A program made the translations under genes and the position numbers. The notes under the pieces were generated by a model that was given only the letters and a program-made list of their open reading frames with translations, did not search any database and was not told the origin of the DNA. Positions 43,443 to 52,752 of a DNA stretch of 64,000 bases are shown piece by piece. Each line of letters opens with the position of its first letter. Position 1 is the first letter of the stretch. Source of the stretch: Psychrobacillus sp. FSL K6-2836. Lineage in GTDB: Bacteria > Bacillota > Bacilli > Bacillales_A > Planococcaceae. The DNA lies in assembly GCF_038003085.1 (NCBI RefSeq), contig NZ_JBBOOM010000001.1, forward strand, positions 3,720,001-3,784,000. Reading direction: 5' to 3'.

Positions 43443-44974
43443 TGAAATCATTTCATTCCAAACTTTTTAGAACTTATTCTATTATGATAGGGTTAATATT
43501 AGCTTGTCTAGGAATTATACTTGGACAGCTTTTTCCTATTTTCGCTAAAAGCTCTTCTGAAAAAGTCATAAACACAAAAATAGATGAAGTATCCAATTAT
43601 ATAGACTCCACAGGACTCACAGTAGATGAACAGAGGCATATTAAGGAAATGTTAGCTTCTACATTCTCTCAAACTGAATTGATCAATGCCCATTCCTTAT
43701 GGTTATTTTTAATCGTCATTCTAAGTCTTACTTTTCTTGTTGCACTGTTTTTAGGGACAAATATTTTCAAGAAGTATGCCCAGCCAATAGAGCATTTGAC
43801 GGAAACCGCTATGGAATTAGCACGAGGAAATTATCGAATTCGTGCCTTTGAAGATGAATTTTCCGGGATGTCGAAGCTGAGTAACTCTATTAATATACTT
43901 GCACGAAATTTACATGATATATCCGTCATGAGAGAAACGGAAAAAGAACGTTTAAAAACGTTAATCGAGAACATGGGCAGTGCCCTTATTATGATTGATC
44001 GTAACGGGTATATTACTATTGTGAATCGTTCTTTTCTTAAGCAGCTTGATATATCGTTTAAAGATCTTGATGGAAAGCTATTTAATAAAATTGGTCTTCC
44101 AAAACAGATTGAGGCGTTCATTGATCAATTATTTTTGACAGAGGCTTCGAATCGGGAACAAATATCGATAAAGAAAAACATACATACTTATTTTATGGAT
44201 GCTTATGGAGCGCCGGTTATTGGCGAGCATGGAAAATGGCTTGGTATAGTGGTAGTAATGCATGATATTACGGAGCTTGTGAAACTGGAGCAAGTTAGAA
44301 AAGATTTTGTGGCGAATGTATCCCATGAATTGAAGACTCCTGTCACTAGTATTAAAGGATTTTCAGAAACATTATTGTATGGCGCATATAAAAATGAAGA
44401 AACATTGCTTTCTTTCCTTGAGATTATACACAAAGAAAGTAATAGACTTCAAATGCTTATCAATGATTTATTGGATTTGTCAAAAGTGGAACAGGTAGGA
44501 TATGAAGTGAATTTACAAAAGATCAACTTATTGGAAGTTGTTGAGCGAAGTAAAGAGATGACTAGTCATATTGTAGAGGAAAAGAATATGACTCTCAAAA
44601 TTATATATAACGGACCAGTCTATGTATTAGGTGATATTAATCGTTTAATCCAAATAATGATGAATTTATTGATGAATGCCCTGACTTACTCCCCTGAGGA
44701 TAAAACAGTGATCATATCCATTGATCGTAACGAAAAATGTGGAATATTCCGTATCCAAGATGAAGGGATAGGAATATCAAAAGATGAAATTGGCAGGGTA
44801 TTTGAGCGTTTTTACCGAGTTGATAGAGCTAGAAGTAGAAACTCTGGAGGAACTGGTCTTGGTTTAGCAATTGTTAAGCATCTAGTGGAAGCCCATCACG
44901 GGTTACTAGAAGTAGAAAGTGAAGTAGGAAAAGGTACTGTCTTTACTGTATCAATTCCGCTTGTTAAAAGTTAA
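43442..44974 (+). CDS. phoR: Sensor histidine kinase PhoR
   Basis: The 510-aa membrane kinase has membrane segments at about 12-34 and 85-107, HAMP (108-158), a cytosolic PAS (165-272), HisKA with His295 in VANVSHELKTPVTS, and HATPase with N, G1 and G2 boxes (LLMNALTYSPED, DEGIGISKDE, GGTGLGLAIVKHL). The segment between the two membrane helices is only about 50 aa, much shorter than the extracellular PAS of B. subtilis PhoR. Signal sensing is therefore likely through the internal PAS. The start overlaps the phoP stop by one base. Confidence 0.92.
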   Translation: MKSFHSKLFRTYSIMIGLILACLGIILGQLFPIFAKSSSEKVINTKIDEVSNYIDSTGLTVDEQRHIKEMLASTFSQTELINAHSLWLFLIVILSLTFLVALFLGTNIFKKYAQPIEHLTETAMELARGNYRIRAFEDEFSGMSKLSNSINILARNLHDISVMRETEKERLKTLIENMGSALIMIDRNGYITIVNRSFLKQLDISFKDLDGKLFNKIGLPKQIEAFIDQLFLTEASNREQISIKKNIHTYFMDAYGAPVIGEHGKWLGIVVVMHDITELVKLEQVRKDFVANVSHELKTPVTSIKGFSETLLYGAYKNEETLLSFLEIIHKESNRLQMLINDLLDLSKVEQVGYEVNLQKINLLEVVERSKEMTSHIVEEKNMTLKIIYNGPVYVLGDINRLIQIMMNLLMNALTYSPEDKTVIISIDRNEKCGIFRIQDEGIGISKDEIGRVFERFYRVDRARSRNSGGTGLGLAIVKHLVEAHHGLLEVESEVGKGTVFTVSIPLVKS

Positions 44975-44985
44975 TGGAGGTCTTT

Positions 44986-46200
44986 ATGAAAAACCAACCC
45001 TTTATCCCAATAATTATTGGGACAGACATGAATGCTTATAATATGGCGATTTCTTTTCACGAGGAATACAATATAAAGCCAATATTAGTAGGTAAAGAAG
45101 AAATGTCTTTTACCAAATGGAGTAGCGTGATCGAACATATAGAGATTCAGCCGAATTTGTGGGATAAATCTGCTTTTGTTCAGGTACTTATGGAAGTTGC
45201 ACAAAAATATAAAACAAACGACAAAGAATTGTTATTAATAGGAACAAATGATTTTTATGTACGATTAATAATTGAAAATGCAGACGCTTTAAAAAAAATG
45301 TATGTTTTTAACTATATGTCGGAAGAATTAATGAATAATCTTCTCGTCAAAACAAATTTCTATAAGCTTTGTGAAGAGCACGGAATTGATGCGCCGAAAA
45401 CATATTATTATTCATGTGCAAAAAAAGCAGCATTTACGGAAGATGTACTATTTCCTTTAATCGTAAAACCGAGCAATGGTGTTATGTATTACAAAAATAA
45501 GTTTTCTGGTCAGCAAAAAGTTTACCGTGTAGAGACAAAGGCTGAACTAGATGATGTGATTAGCAAAGTAAATGCAAGTGGTTATACAGAAGACTTAATC
45601 ATTCAGGATTATATTCCAGGGGATGATACGTATATGTGGGATTCGGTCTTCTACATGAGTTCTAAAGGCAAAGCCCAGCTAAGTACACTTGCACAGGTAG
45701 TTCTACAGGAGCATACAGTTACGGCTATTGGTAACTATACTGCACTCATTACTCGATATAATGAGGAACTGATGGAAAAGCTACAACACTTTTTAGAAGC
45801 AATAGGTTATGTCGGTTTTGCAAACTTTGACTTAAAATTCGATGAGCGAGATGGGAAGTTTAAAGTATTTGAGGTGAATATTAGACAAGGACGATCTAGT
45901 TATTATACAACTGCCCTAGGACATAATATGGCCCGTTATTTTGTAGATGATGTTATTTATCAAAAGGAAAAATCTCTAACTTTATTGAATGAGCATTATC
46001 TATTTACCGTAGTGCCTAAAATCGTATTAACGAAATTTGTTGAAAATGAAGAGATTCAAAAAGAAGTAAGAATGCTTTTGAAGTCCGGTAAATGGGGAAA
46101 TCCATTATTCTACAAGAAGGACAAGCATTTTACTCGTAAATTATTTTTGATCGCCCGCCAGTTCAATTATTATAAAAAGTATAAAAACAATAATTGGTAA
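44986..46200 (+). CDS. ATP-grasp carboxylate-amine ligase (D-aspartate-ligase-like)
   Basis: A 404-aa ATP-grasp enzyme starting MKNQPFIPIIIGTDMNAYNM. The ATP-binding region runs from about 115 to 330, with PLIVKPSNGVMYYKN near 150, IIQDYIPGDDTYMWDSVFYM near 205 and the metal-binding FKVFEVNIRQGRSSYY near 295. The N-terminus resembles the Enterococcus D-aspartate ligase that adds D-Asp to the Lys side chain of peptidoglycan precursors. Planococcaceae walls often carry D-Asp or D-Glu bridges. Substrate is inference. ATG 44986 has GGAGG five bases upstream and lies 12 bases after phoR. Confidence 0.75.
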   Translation: MKNQPFIPIIIGTDMNAYNMAISFHEEYNIKPILVGKEEMSFTKWSSVIEHIEIQPNLWDKSAFVQVLMEVAQKYKTNDKELLLIGTNDFYVRLIIENADALKKMYVFNYMSEELMNNLLVKTNFYKLCEEHGIDAPKTYYYSCAKKAAFTEDVLFPLIVKPSNGVMYYKNKFSGQQKVYRVETKAELDDVISKVNASGYTEDLIIQDYIPGDDTYMWDSVFYMSSKGKAQLSTLAQVVLQEHTVTAIGNYTALITRYNEELMEKLQHFLEAIGYVGFANFDLKFDERDGKFKVFEVNIRQGRSSYYTTALGHNMARYFVDDVIYQKEKSLTLLNEHYLFTVVPKIVLTKFVENEEIQKEVRMLLKSGKWGNPLFYKKDKHFTRKLFLIARQFNYYKKYKNNNW

Positions 46201-46282
46201 GGAAATATTTACAAATCATTCATAATACATTAACAATTATTTGTTACATTTAAATAGACCCCTTTTCCAAACGATTTACCTG

Positions 46283-46313
46283 AAAAAAGCTAGCATTTTG
46301 CTAGCTTTTTTTA
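46283..46313 (+). terminator. Terminator after the phoPR-ligase unit
   Basis: AAAAAAGCTAGCA pairs with TGCTAGCTTTTTTT (46283-46312) with a three-base loop. Confidence 0.92.
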
Positions 46314-46339
46314 TTTATAAAGAGAGAATATAAAATGCA

Positions 46340-46745
46340 AAATGAATACTGGGTTTACAGGACAATTAAGAATGAATAATACTACTGCTTTCCGTTTCAG
46401 GTGGAGAACAAAGGCTAAAAGCGCCACGTCGTGTGACAACGCCTTCGTGACCAACATCCTGTTGGCCTCCGCGGGCTTGGCTTCAGCCTCCTCGTCGCTG
46501 CGAAAACATATGCTCCTGCGGTTACTCGTCGCAAAGACATTGGTCAAACAAAGTTTGACTAATGTCTTTCCTGCGGGGTCTTCAGCTCAAGCTATCCCGC
46601 CGGAGTCGCCACTTTCCAATACAATCAACATAATGTGTAGTACTAAACTCAATGATTTGCCAGGGTATATCGCTTAGCCGATAGTAGCAGTCAAAGTTAT
46701 TATAGTGATAAAACCGTCTGACCTATTAGGTATACTATTTTATAA
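46340..46745 (+). repeat. Repeat B with an extended middle plus a truncated element C
   Basis: The flank TGAATACTGGGTTTACAG, then TTTCCGTTTCAGGTGG (46389-46404), a long centre, and end CGGAGTCGCCACTTTCC, AATACAATCAA (46618-46627). The centre carries a perfect hairpin: AAGACATTGGTCAAAC with GTTTGACTAATGTCTT around an AAA loop (near 46534-46568). From 46632 to about 46740 the sequence follows element C's first part (GTGTAGTACT, TTATAGTGATAAAAC) and then stops matching. An open frame through it repeats at 63147 and is not a gene. Confidence 0.75.
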
Positions 46746-46803
46746 TGAAAGAAGAATGTGGATATTCTTTTATCTGAATTGTTCGTTTATGTAAAGTGGA
46801 ACT

Positions 46804-46965
46804 AGTTGATTGGAGCGCAGCGGAGACTCCAGTGGGAACAGGGCGAGCTGAAGACCCTGGACTGAGCATCGCGAGGGAAGCGGCTGAAGCCGTGCCCACG
46901 GAAAGCATCCGCTCGTAGCGAAAATCAACGGCATATCTACATTTTTGTTTTTAGAGGATCGGGTA
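46804..46965 (-). repeat. Repeat B copy (minus orientation), mosaic ends
   Basis: The plus strand reads TTGATTGGAGCGCAGCGG (46808-46825), GGGCGAGCTGAAGACCCTGG, ACTGAGCATCGCGAG, then CCCACGGAAAGCATCCGC and on to GGCATATCTACATTTTTG. From 46838 to about 46962 it matches the reverse complement of 26218-26345 almost base for base. Its other end (TTGATTGGAG ... GAGACTCCAGTGGGA) instead resembles the end of repeat A and the other B copies. Confidence 0.8.
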
Positions 46966-46984
46966 TCTTTTACCCGTTTTTTTA
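46959..46984 (+). terminator. Terminator-like hairpin at the repeat edge
   Basis: CGGGTA (46960-46965) pairs with TACCCG (46971-46976), followed by a run of seven T bases. Confidence 0.7.
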
Positions 46985-47183
46985 ATGTAAAGAGTAATTT
47001 CGTCATTACAGTTTCAAGCAAAAACAAGAATGTATAAGTATCTACTTTTCCAACTAAATTCTAAAAGTTTACTTAACATGCTATTCATAGAAAACATGTA
47101 TGAGATAACCAATTCTATTATTTTTGAAACCAACTACCAAGTTAAACCGTAAAAGGAAGTATACATAAAAAGGAGGAAATAAT

Positions 47184-48170
47184 ATGAGTACGAAAAGGTT
47201 ACTAACTATTATTGCCATGAGTGTAATTGGCATTATATTAATATCTGCAGTTTTTACTTCATGGTATACAGTAGATGAATCGGAACAAGCAATCGTCATT
47301 ACATTTGGTGAAGCAAGCGAACCAATAGTGGATTCGGGATTGAAGTTTAAAATGCCCTGGCCAATTCAATCAGTAGAAAAACTCTCCAAAGAAACATTTA
47401 GTTTAAAGTTCGGCTATAGTCAGAAAGCAAACGGTGAAATTGAATCATTTGATAAAGATACTAAAATGATCACAGGGGACGACAATATCGTCTTAACTGA
47501 TTTAGTTGTTCAATGGAAAATAACAGATCCTAAATCATATTTATTTAATGCTGAAAACCCGAAAGAATTACTTCATGATGCAACCTCAGCCTCTATTCGT
47601 TCTGTTATTGGAAACTCCAAAATAGATGATGCTTTAACGTCAGGAAAAGCACAGATTGAGAGTGACACGAATGATCTATTACGCTCGTTAATAGAAAAAT
47701 ATGATATTGGTGTTACTGTACTAACCGTGAAACTACAAGACGTGGAACTTCCTAATGCAGAAGTTCGTTCAGCATTTACTGCAGTAACAGATGCCGAGGA
47801 GACTAAAAATACAAAAGTAAATCAAGCAGACAAATATAAAAACCAAAAGTTAAGTGAAGCAATTGGGGAAAAGGATGCCATTATTTTAAATGCGACAGGT
47901 TATAAAACTGCACGGATTGAACAGGCAAAAGGGGACGTAGCTTTGTTTGATAAACTTTATGCAGAATATCAAAACAATAAAGAAATTACGAAACAACGTT
48001 TAGTAATGGAAACACTAGAAGCTGTTTTACCAAATGCAAAAATGTACATTATGAATGATGAAGGTGGAACGATGAAATATTTACCCCTTCAATCATTAGA
48101 TACAACAAAACAAACAGCACCACCTGTAACTGAAACAGAAGCTAAAACAGAAGAAGGGAGCGGTAAATAA
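47184..48170 (+). CDS. hflK: HflK, SPFH/band-7 membrane protease modulator
   Basis: HflK with HflC forms a membrane cage around FtsH that limits its protease action. The 328-aa protein has an N-terminal membrane segment (about 6-27, IIAMSVIGIILISAVFTSWYT), then the SPFH/band-7 domain with VDESEQAIVITFGEA near 29 and GLKFKMPWPIQSVEKL near 52. A long coiled coil with the AEETKNTKVNQADKYKNQK type repeat follows from about 205. AAGGAGG precedes ATG 47184. It is followed by hflC with a one-base overlap. The pair is not found in B. subtilis 168. Confidence 0.93.
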   Translation: MSTKRLLTIIAMSVIGIILISAVFTSWYTVDESEQAIVITFGEASEPIVDSGLKFKMPWPIQSVEKLSKETFSLKFGYSQKANGEIESFDKDTKMITGDDNIVLTDLVVQWKITDPKSYLFNAENPKELLHDATSASIRSVIGNSKIDDALTSGKAQIESDTNDLLRSLIEKYDIGVTVLTVKLQDVELPNAEVRSAFTAVTDAEETKNTKVNQADKYKNQKLSEAIGEKDAIILNATGYKTARIEQAKGDVALFDKLYAEYQNNKEITKQRLVMETLEAVLPNAKMYIMNDEGGTMKYLPLQSLDTTKQTAPPVTETEAKTEEGSGK

Positions 48171-49150
48171 TGGCGGACAACAAAAACCCATTCTCAAGTT
48201 TAGAAGCTAAGTTTAAAACGGTTGAAAACAAACCAAGTAAAGTACCTAAGGAAAAAAAGCCTATGGACTATAAAAAATATACAAAGCCATTCATCGCAAT
48301 CTTTTTAGTTTTTGTCCTTTTCATTATCGCATTAGCGAATATATATGTAGTCAAAGAAGGAGAGTTTAAAGTAATTCGCCAATTCGGTGAAATTAAAGAT
48401 ATTAAAGATACTCCTGGCCTTCATATGAAAATACCATTTTTACAAAGTGTAACAACAATCCCTAAATACCAGATGAACTATAAATTATCCGAGGCGGAGA
48501 TCAATACTAAAGATAAACGTCGAATCATTATAGATAATTATGCTGTTTGGAGAGTAGTGAATCCAAAAGAAATGATTTCAAGCGCAGGTACATTGGTTGG
48601 AGCTGGCTCTCGTATGGAGGAATTTATTTATTCGGTCGTTCGTTCAGAGCTAGGTCAACTAGAATATAGTGAGATTATTAACGATGAAAATTCCTCAAGA
48701 GGAAGCTTAAATGATCAAATAACTAACCACGTAAATGAATTATTGAAAAAGGATAATTACGGAATTGAAGTAATAGATGTTCGTATTAAGCGTACAGATC
48801 TGCCACAGGAAAATGAGCAATCTGTTTACAATGAAATGATTTCGGAAAGACAAAGTATTGCACAAAAATTCCTGTCCACTGGGGATGCAGATAAACGTCG
48901 TATAGAAGCCGACACGGATCGAGAAGTTCGGGAAATGCTTGCTAAAGCTAATAAAGATGCAGCGATGATTAAAGCGGACGGAGAAGCAGAGGCGGCACAA
49001 ATTTATAACGATAGTTTCTCGAAGGATCCTGAGTTCTATTCCTTATACAGAACGTTAGAATCTTATAAGAAAACGATAGGCGAAGATACGATGATAATTA
49101 TCCCATCTGATTCACCATATGCGAAAATTTTATCAGGTTACTTAGAATAG
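48170..49150 (+). CDS. hflC: HflC, SPFH/band-7 membrane protease modulator
   Basis: The 326-aa partner of HflK. A positively charged cytosolic N-terminus (1-40) leads to one membrane segment (about 41-62, FIAIFLVFVLFIIALANIYV). The band-7 domain starts VKEGEFKVIRQFGEIKDI, and a coiled coil with RRIEADTDREVREMLAKANK is near 243, typical of HflC. Start ATG 48170 overlaps the hflK stop (TAATG), so translation is coupled. A strong terminator follows. Confidence 0.93.
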   Translation: MADNKNPFSSLEAKFKTVENKPSKVPKEKKPMDYKKYTKPFIAIFLVFVLFIIALANIYVVKEGEFKVIRQFGEIKDIKDTPGLHMKIPFLQSVTTIPKYQMNYKLSEAEINTKDKRRIIIDNYAVWRVVNPKEMISSAGTLVGAGSRMEEFIYSVVRSELGQLEYSEIINDENSSRGSLNDQITNHVNELLKKDNYGIEVIDVRIKRTDLPQENEQSVYNEMISERQSIAQKFLSTGDADKRRIEADTDREVREMLAKANKDAAMIKADGEAEAAQIYNDSFSKDPEFYSLYRTLESYKKTIGEDTMIIIPSDSPYAKILSGYLE

Positions 49151-49159
49151 TATATGAAT

Positions 49160-49206
49160 CGTCATTCCCCTTACTGTCATGGTAAGATATAGGGAATGAC
49201 GTTTTT
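49160..49206 (+). terminator. Terminator after hflKC
   Basis: CGTCATTCCC (49160-49169) pairs perfectly with GGGAATGACG (49192-49201), followed by TTTTT. Confidence 0.9.
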
Positions 49207-49227
49207 ATTATGAAGGAGTGAATGTAT

Positions 49228-51855
49228 ATGTCATCCGAAAAAATTCTATTATTAGACGGCAACAGTTTGGCTTACCGAGCTTTTTTTGCCCTACCCTTAT
49301 TAACTAACGAACATGGTATACATACAAATGCAGTGTATGGCTTTACTATGATGCTTCAAAAAATTATGGAAGAAGAAAATCCGACCCATATATTGGTAGC
49401 ATTTGATGCTGGAAAAACAACTTTTCGTCATTCTACATTTGGGGAATATAAAGGTGGAAGACAAAAAACTCCTCCAGAGCTTTCAGAACAATTCCCTTAT
49501 ATACGTAAGTTGATAGATGCATATGGCATTAAGCGATACGAACTGGAAATGTATGAGGCGGACGATATTATTGGCACTTTAAGTAAGCAAGCGGATGATA
49601 AAGGCCAGCAAGTCGTAATCGTTTCTGGAGATAAAGATTTAACGCAGCTTGCGACAGAAAAGACTACTGTATATATTACGCGAAAAGGCATCACAGATAT
49701 TGAAAAATACACGCCCGAACATGTAAAAGAAAAGTATGGTTTAAGCCCCCTACAGATTATTGATATGAAAGGCTTAATGGGTGATGCTTCAGATAATATT
49801 CCTGGAGTACCTGGTGTCGGAGAAAAGACAGCTATTAAGCTTTTAAAGGAACATGGTTCTGTAGAGGATCTATACAAAGCACTTGATAAAGTAAGTGGTG
49901 CTAAGTTAAAGGAAAAACTTGTTGCCAATGAAGAACAGGCAATTATGAGTAAGGTATTAGCTACGATTGAAACTGCTGCACCAATACAGGTTTCTATTGA
50001 GGATATTTCATATAGTGGTCCCAATATGGAAGATGTAATTGAAGTTTGGAAGGAACTATCTTTTAAAACACTACTGGAGAAATCTGACTATATTTCAGAG
50101 GAATCAGAAACCACAGAAGTAGAATTCGAGATCGTTGAACAAATAGACTCTACTATATTAGATAAAGTGATGGCAGTCCATTTAGAAATGTATGATGTTC
50201 AATACCATACAAGCGAACTATTAGGTATTGCTTTATCAAATGGAGAAAAAGGTTATTTTGCTCCAGCAGAGGTAGCTTTTCAATCGGAGGATTTTTGTTC
50301 GTGGTTACAGAATGATACCAATAAAAAATATTTAGCAGATTCAAAAGCAACACAAGCAGTTAGTAGAAAACATAATGTTAGTGTGCATGGAGTTGAATTT
50401 GACCTGCTATTAGCAGCGTATATTGTAAATCCAGCTATTTCGTCAGAGGACGTTGCAGCTATTGCGAAAGAATTTGGTTATTTTAACTTGTTAACAAATG
50501 ATAGTGTTTACGGAAAAGGTGCCAAAAAAACTACGCCTGAAATCGAAAAAATTGCAGAACATGCAGTTAGAAAAGCAAAGGCTATATGGGACCTTAAGGA
50601 AAAGCTAGAAGTGAAACTTGAAGAAAATGAACAATACGCATTGTATAAAGAAATAGAACTGCCTCTTGCTTCTATCCTCGGCACGATGGAATCGGATGGA
50701 GTATTAGTGGATAAACAAATTCTAGTAGAAATGGGTCATGAGCTAAATATTAAATTACAGGCGATCGAACAAGACATTTATACACTAGCTGGGGAAACGT
50801 TCAATATAAATTCTCCTAAACAATTAGGTGTAATATTATTTGAAAAAATAGGTCTAACACCTATTAAAAAGACGAAAACAGGCTATTCAACTGCAGCGGA
50901 TGTTCTTGAAAAACTTGCAAATGAACATGAAATAATTGAGCAAATTCTTCTATATCGTCAATTAGGTAAGCTCAATTCGACCTACATTGAAGGATTGCTA
51001 AAAGAAATCCATGAAGACGATGGGAAAATCCATACTCGTTATCAACAAGCGCTAACTTCAACAGGACGTTTGAGTTCGATAAATCCAAACCTGCAAAATA
51101 TACCAGTGCGATTAGAAGAGGGCAGAAAAATACGTAAGGCCTTTGTTCCTTCTCAACCTGGTTGGGTAATGTTTGCCGCGGATTACTCGCAGATTGAATT
51201 GCGTGTTCTTGCGCATATGTCTAAAGATGAAAACCTTGTAGATGCTTTTAATAATGACTTAGATATTCATACTAAAACAGCTATGGATGTCTTCCATGTG
51301 GAGCAGGAAGCTGTGACATCTGATATGCGTCGTGCTGCCAAGGCCGTTAACTTTGGTATCGTATATGGTATTAGTGATTATGGTTTATCACAAAATCTGG
51401 ATATTACTAGAAAAGAAGCAGCGAAGTTTATCGAGAATTATTTAAACAGCTTCCCAGGAGTAAAGGGATATATGGACGATATTGTTCATGATGCAAAACA
51501 AACAGGCTACGTGACAACAATCCTAAATAGAAGAAGATATTTACCTGAGATAACGAGTTCTAACTTTAATTTACGAAGCTTTGCGGAAAGAACTGCGATG
51601 AATACACCAATTCAAGGAAGCGCAGCAGATATTATAAAAAAAGCTATGATAGATATGGCAGAACGACTAAAAACAGAAAATATGCAAACGAAAATGCTAC
51701 TGCAAGTTCATGATGAACTAATTTTCGAGGCTCCTCCTGAGGAAATTGCAATGCTAGAAAAAATAGTGCCGGAAGTAATGGAAAATGCGATTAAGCTGAT
51801 TGTACCTCTAAAAGTGGATTATGCCTTCGGATCATCTTGGTATGACACAAAGTAG
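49228..51855 (+). CDS. polA: DNA polymerase I
   Basis: PolA fills gaps and removes RNA primers. The 875-aa protein has a 5' nuclease domain (1-290) with ILLLDGNSLAYRAFFA, MYEADDIIGTLSKQA and VSGDKDLTQLA. A vestigial 3'-5' exonuclease domain (about 305-465) has lost the DxE metal ligands (HLEMYDVQYH instead), as in Bacillus. The polymerase domain carries FAADYSQIELRVLAHMSKD, RRAAKAVNFGIVYG and LQVHDELIFEAP. ATG 49228 is used, with AGGAG nine bases upstream; ATG 49222 is too close. mutM and coaE follow. Confidence 0.97.
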   Translation: MSSEKILLLDGNSLAYRAFFALPLLTNEHGIHTNAVYGFTMMLQKIMEEENPTHILVAFDAGKTTFRHSTFGEYKGGRQKTPPELSEQFPYIRKLIDAYGIKRYELEMYEADDIIGTLSKQADDKGQQVVIVSGDKDLTQLATEKTTVYITRKGITDIEKYTPEHVKEKYGLSPLQIIDMKGLMGDASDNIPGVPGVGEKTAIKLLKEHGSVEDLYKALDKVSGAKLKEKLVANEEQAIMSKVLATIETAAPIQVSIEDISYSGPNMEDVIEVWKELSFKTLLEKSDYISEESETTEVEFEIVEQIDSTILDKVMAVHLEMYDVQYHTSELLGIALSNGEKGYFAPAEVAFQSEDFCSWLQNDTNKKYLADSKATQAVSRKHNVSVHGVEFDLLLAAYIVNPAISSEDVAAIAKEFGYFNLLTNDSVYGKGAKKTTPEIEKIAEHAVRKAKAIWDLKEKLEVKLEENEQYALYKEIELPLASILGTMESDGVLVDKQILVEMGHELNIKLQAIEQDIYTLAGETFNINSPKQLGVILFEKIGLTPIKKTKTGYSTAADVLEKLANEHEIIEQILLYRQLGKLNSTYIEGLLKEIHEDDGKIHTRYQQALTSTGRLSSINPNLQNIPVRLEEGRKIRKAFVPSQPGWVMFAADYSQIELRVLAHMSKDENLVDAFNNDLDIHTKTAMDVFHVEQEAVTSDMRRAAKAVNFGIVYGISDYGLSQNLDITRKEAAKFIENYLNSFPGVKGYMDDIVHDAKQTGYVTTILNRRRYLPEITSSNFNLRSFAERTAMNTPIQGSAADIIKKAMIDMAERLKTENMQTKMLLQVHDELIFEAPPEEIAMLEKIVPEVMENAIKLIVPLKVDYAFGSSWYDTK

Positions 51856-51867
51856 GAGGTTAAAAGT

Positions 51868-52740
51868 ATGCCAGAATTACCAGAAGTAGAGGGAGTGTTA
51901 CGCTCCCTTCAACCAATTGTTACTGGAAAAACAATTAAATCTGTAGACGTTTCTAAAACGATATATACTTCAAAGGCAAATGGTAAAGAAGCTATCATTA
52001 AAGGTCTAGATGTGGATCAGTTTCGTTTAGCTTTGCCTGGTGTAAAAATTGACCACTTAGAGAGACGTTCGAAATATATTTATTTTCATCTTTTGAAAAA
52101 TGGTTATGCTCATATGCTTGTATCTCATTTAGGCATGTCAGGTGCTTGGTTTTATGTGAAAAATTTGCATGAAATTACAGAAGATAAGTTTAAAAGGCAT
52201 GCTCATGTGACCTTCCATTTTGAGGAGGGAGGCATGCTAGTCTACGCGGACATCCGACGATTTGGCGAATTACGATTATTAGAAAAGGAAGCGGATTACC
52301 CTCCTTTATTGCTAATGGCACCAGAGCCATTTGACCAATATGCATTAGATCATTTTTTGTATATGAGTGCACTGCCTAAATACGAAAATAAAGCGATAAA
52401 AGAATTTATCATGGATGGGCATATCATATCTGGCTGTGGCAATATTTATGCAACGGAAGCGTTATTTCGTATGAAAATACATCCAGCTCGAAAAGTAAAA
52501 CGAATTAGTAGAGAGCGGAAAATTCAGCTGTTCCAAGAAATAGTAATTGTTCTGCTTGATAGTATTGAAAATGGAGGTAGTACTATTTCCGATTACCGGT
52601 CCATCAACGGTGAATCCGGAAATATGCAAAATAGGCTTCAAATGTATGGAAAAAAGGAATGTTTAGCCTGTGGTACGAAAACGAAACAGAAGGCAATCGG
52701 TGGCCGTACTTCTACCTACTGTCCAGCATGTCAGAAATAA
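51868..52740 (+). CDS. mutM: Formamidopyrimidine-DNA glycosylase
   Basis: MutM excises 8-oxoguanine and nicks the strand. The 290-aa protein starts PELPEVEGVLRSL after the Met, with Pro2 as the nucleophile and Glu3 next to it. LERRSKYIYFHL supplies the conserved Lys near 58. The helix-two-turn-helix GHIISGCGNIYATEALF and the C-terminal zinc finger CLACGTKTKQKAIGGRTSTY ... CPACQK are complete. GGAGG precedes ATG 51868, 12 bases after polA. Co-transcribed with polA and coaE, as in B. subtilis. Confidence 0.96.
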   Translation: MPELPEVEGVLRSLQPIVTGKTIKSVDVSKTIYTSKANGKEAIIKGLDVDQFRLALPGVKIDHLERRSKYIYFHLLKNGYAHMLVSHLGMSGAWFYVKNLHEITEDKFKRHAHVTFHFEEGGMLVYADIRRFGELRLLEKEADYPPLLLMAPEPFDQYALDHFLYMSALPKYENKAIKEFIMDGHIISGCGNIYATEALFRMKIHPARKVKRISRERKIQLFQEIVIVLLDSIENGGSTISDYRSINGESGNMQNRLQMYGKKECLACGTKTKQKAIGGRTSTYCPACQK

Positions 52741-52752
52741 GGGAGCAAACAG

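Noticed and set aside
46342-46677. 111-codon frame similar to a 79-codon frame at 63147-63386
   Set aside because: Similarity comes from repeat B DNA. The frames have no ribosome binding site, differ in length and include hairpin sequence. They are probable false genes of the type often annotated as hypothetical proteins.
49497-50024. 175-codon antisense frame within polA
   Set aside because: It is a shadow of a strongly coding region, without a ribosome binding site or protein-like composition. Other antisense frames (for example 7327-7674, 33942-34244, 25277-25687) were rejected for the same reason.
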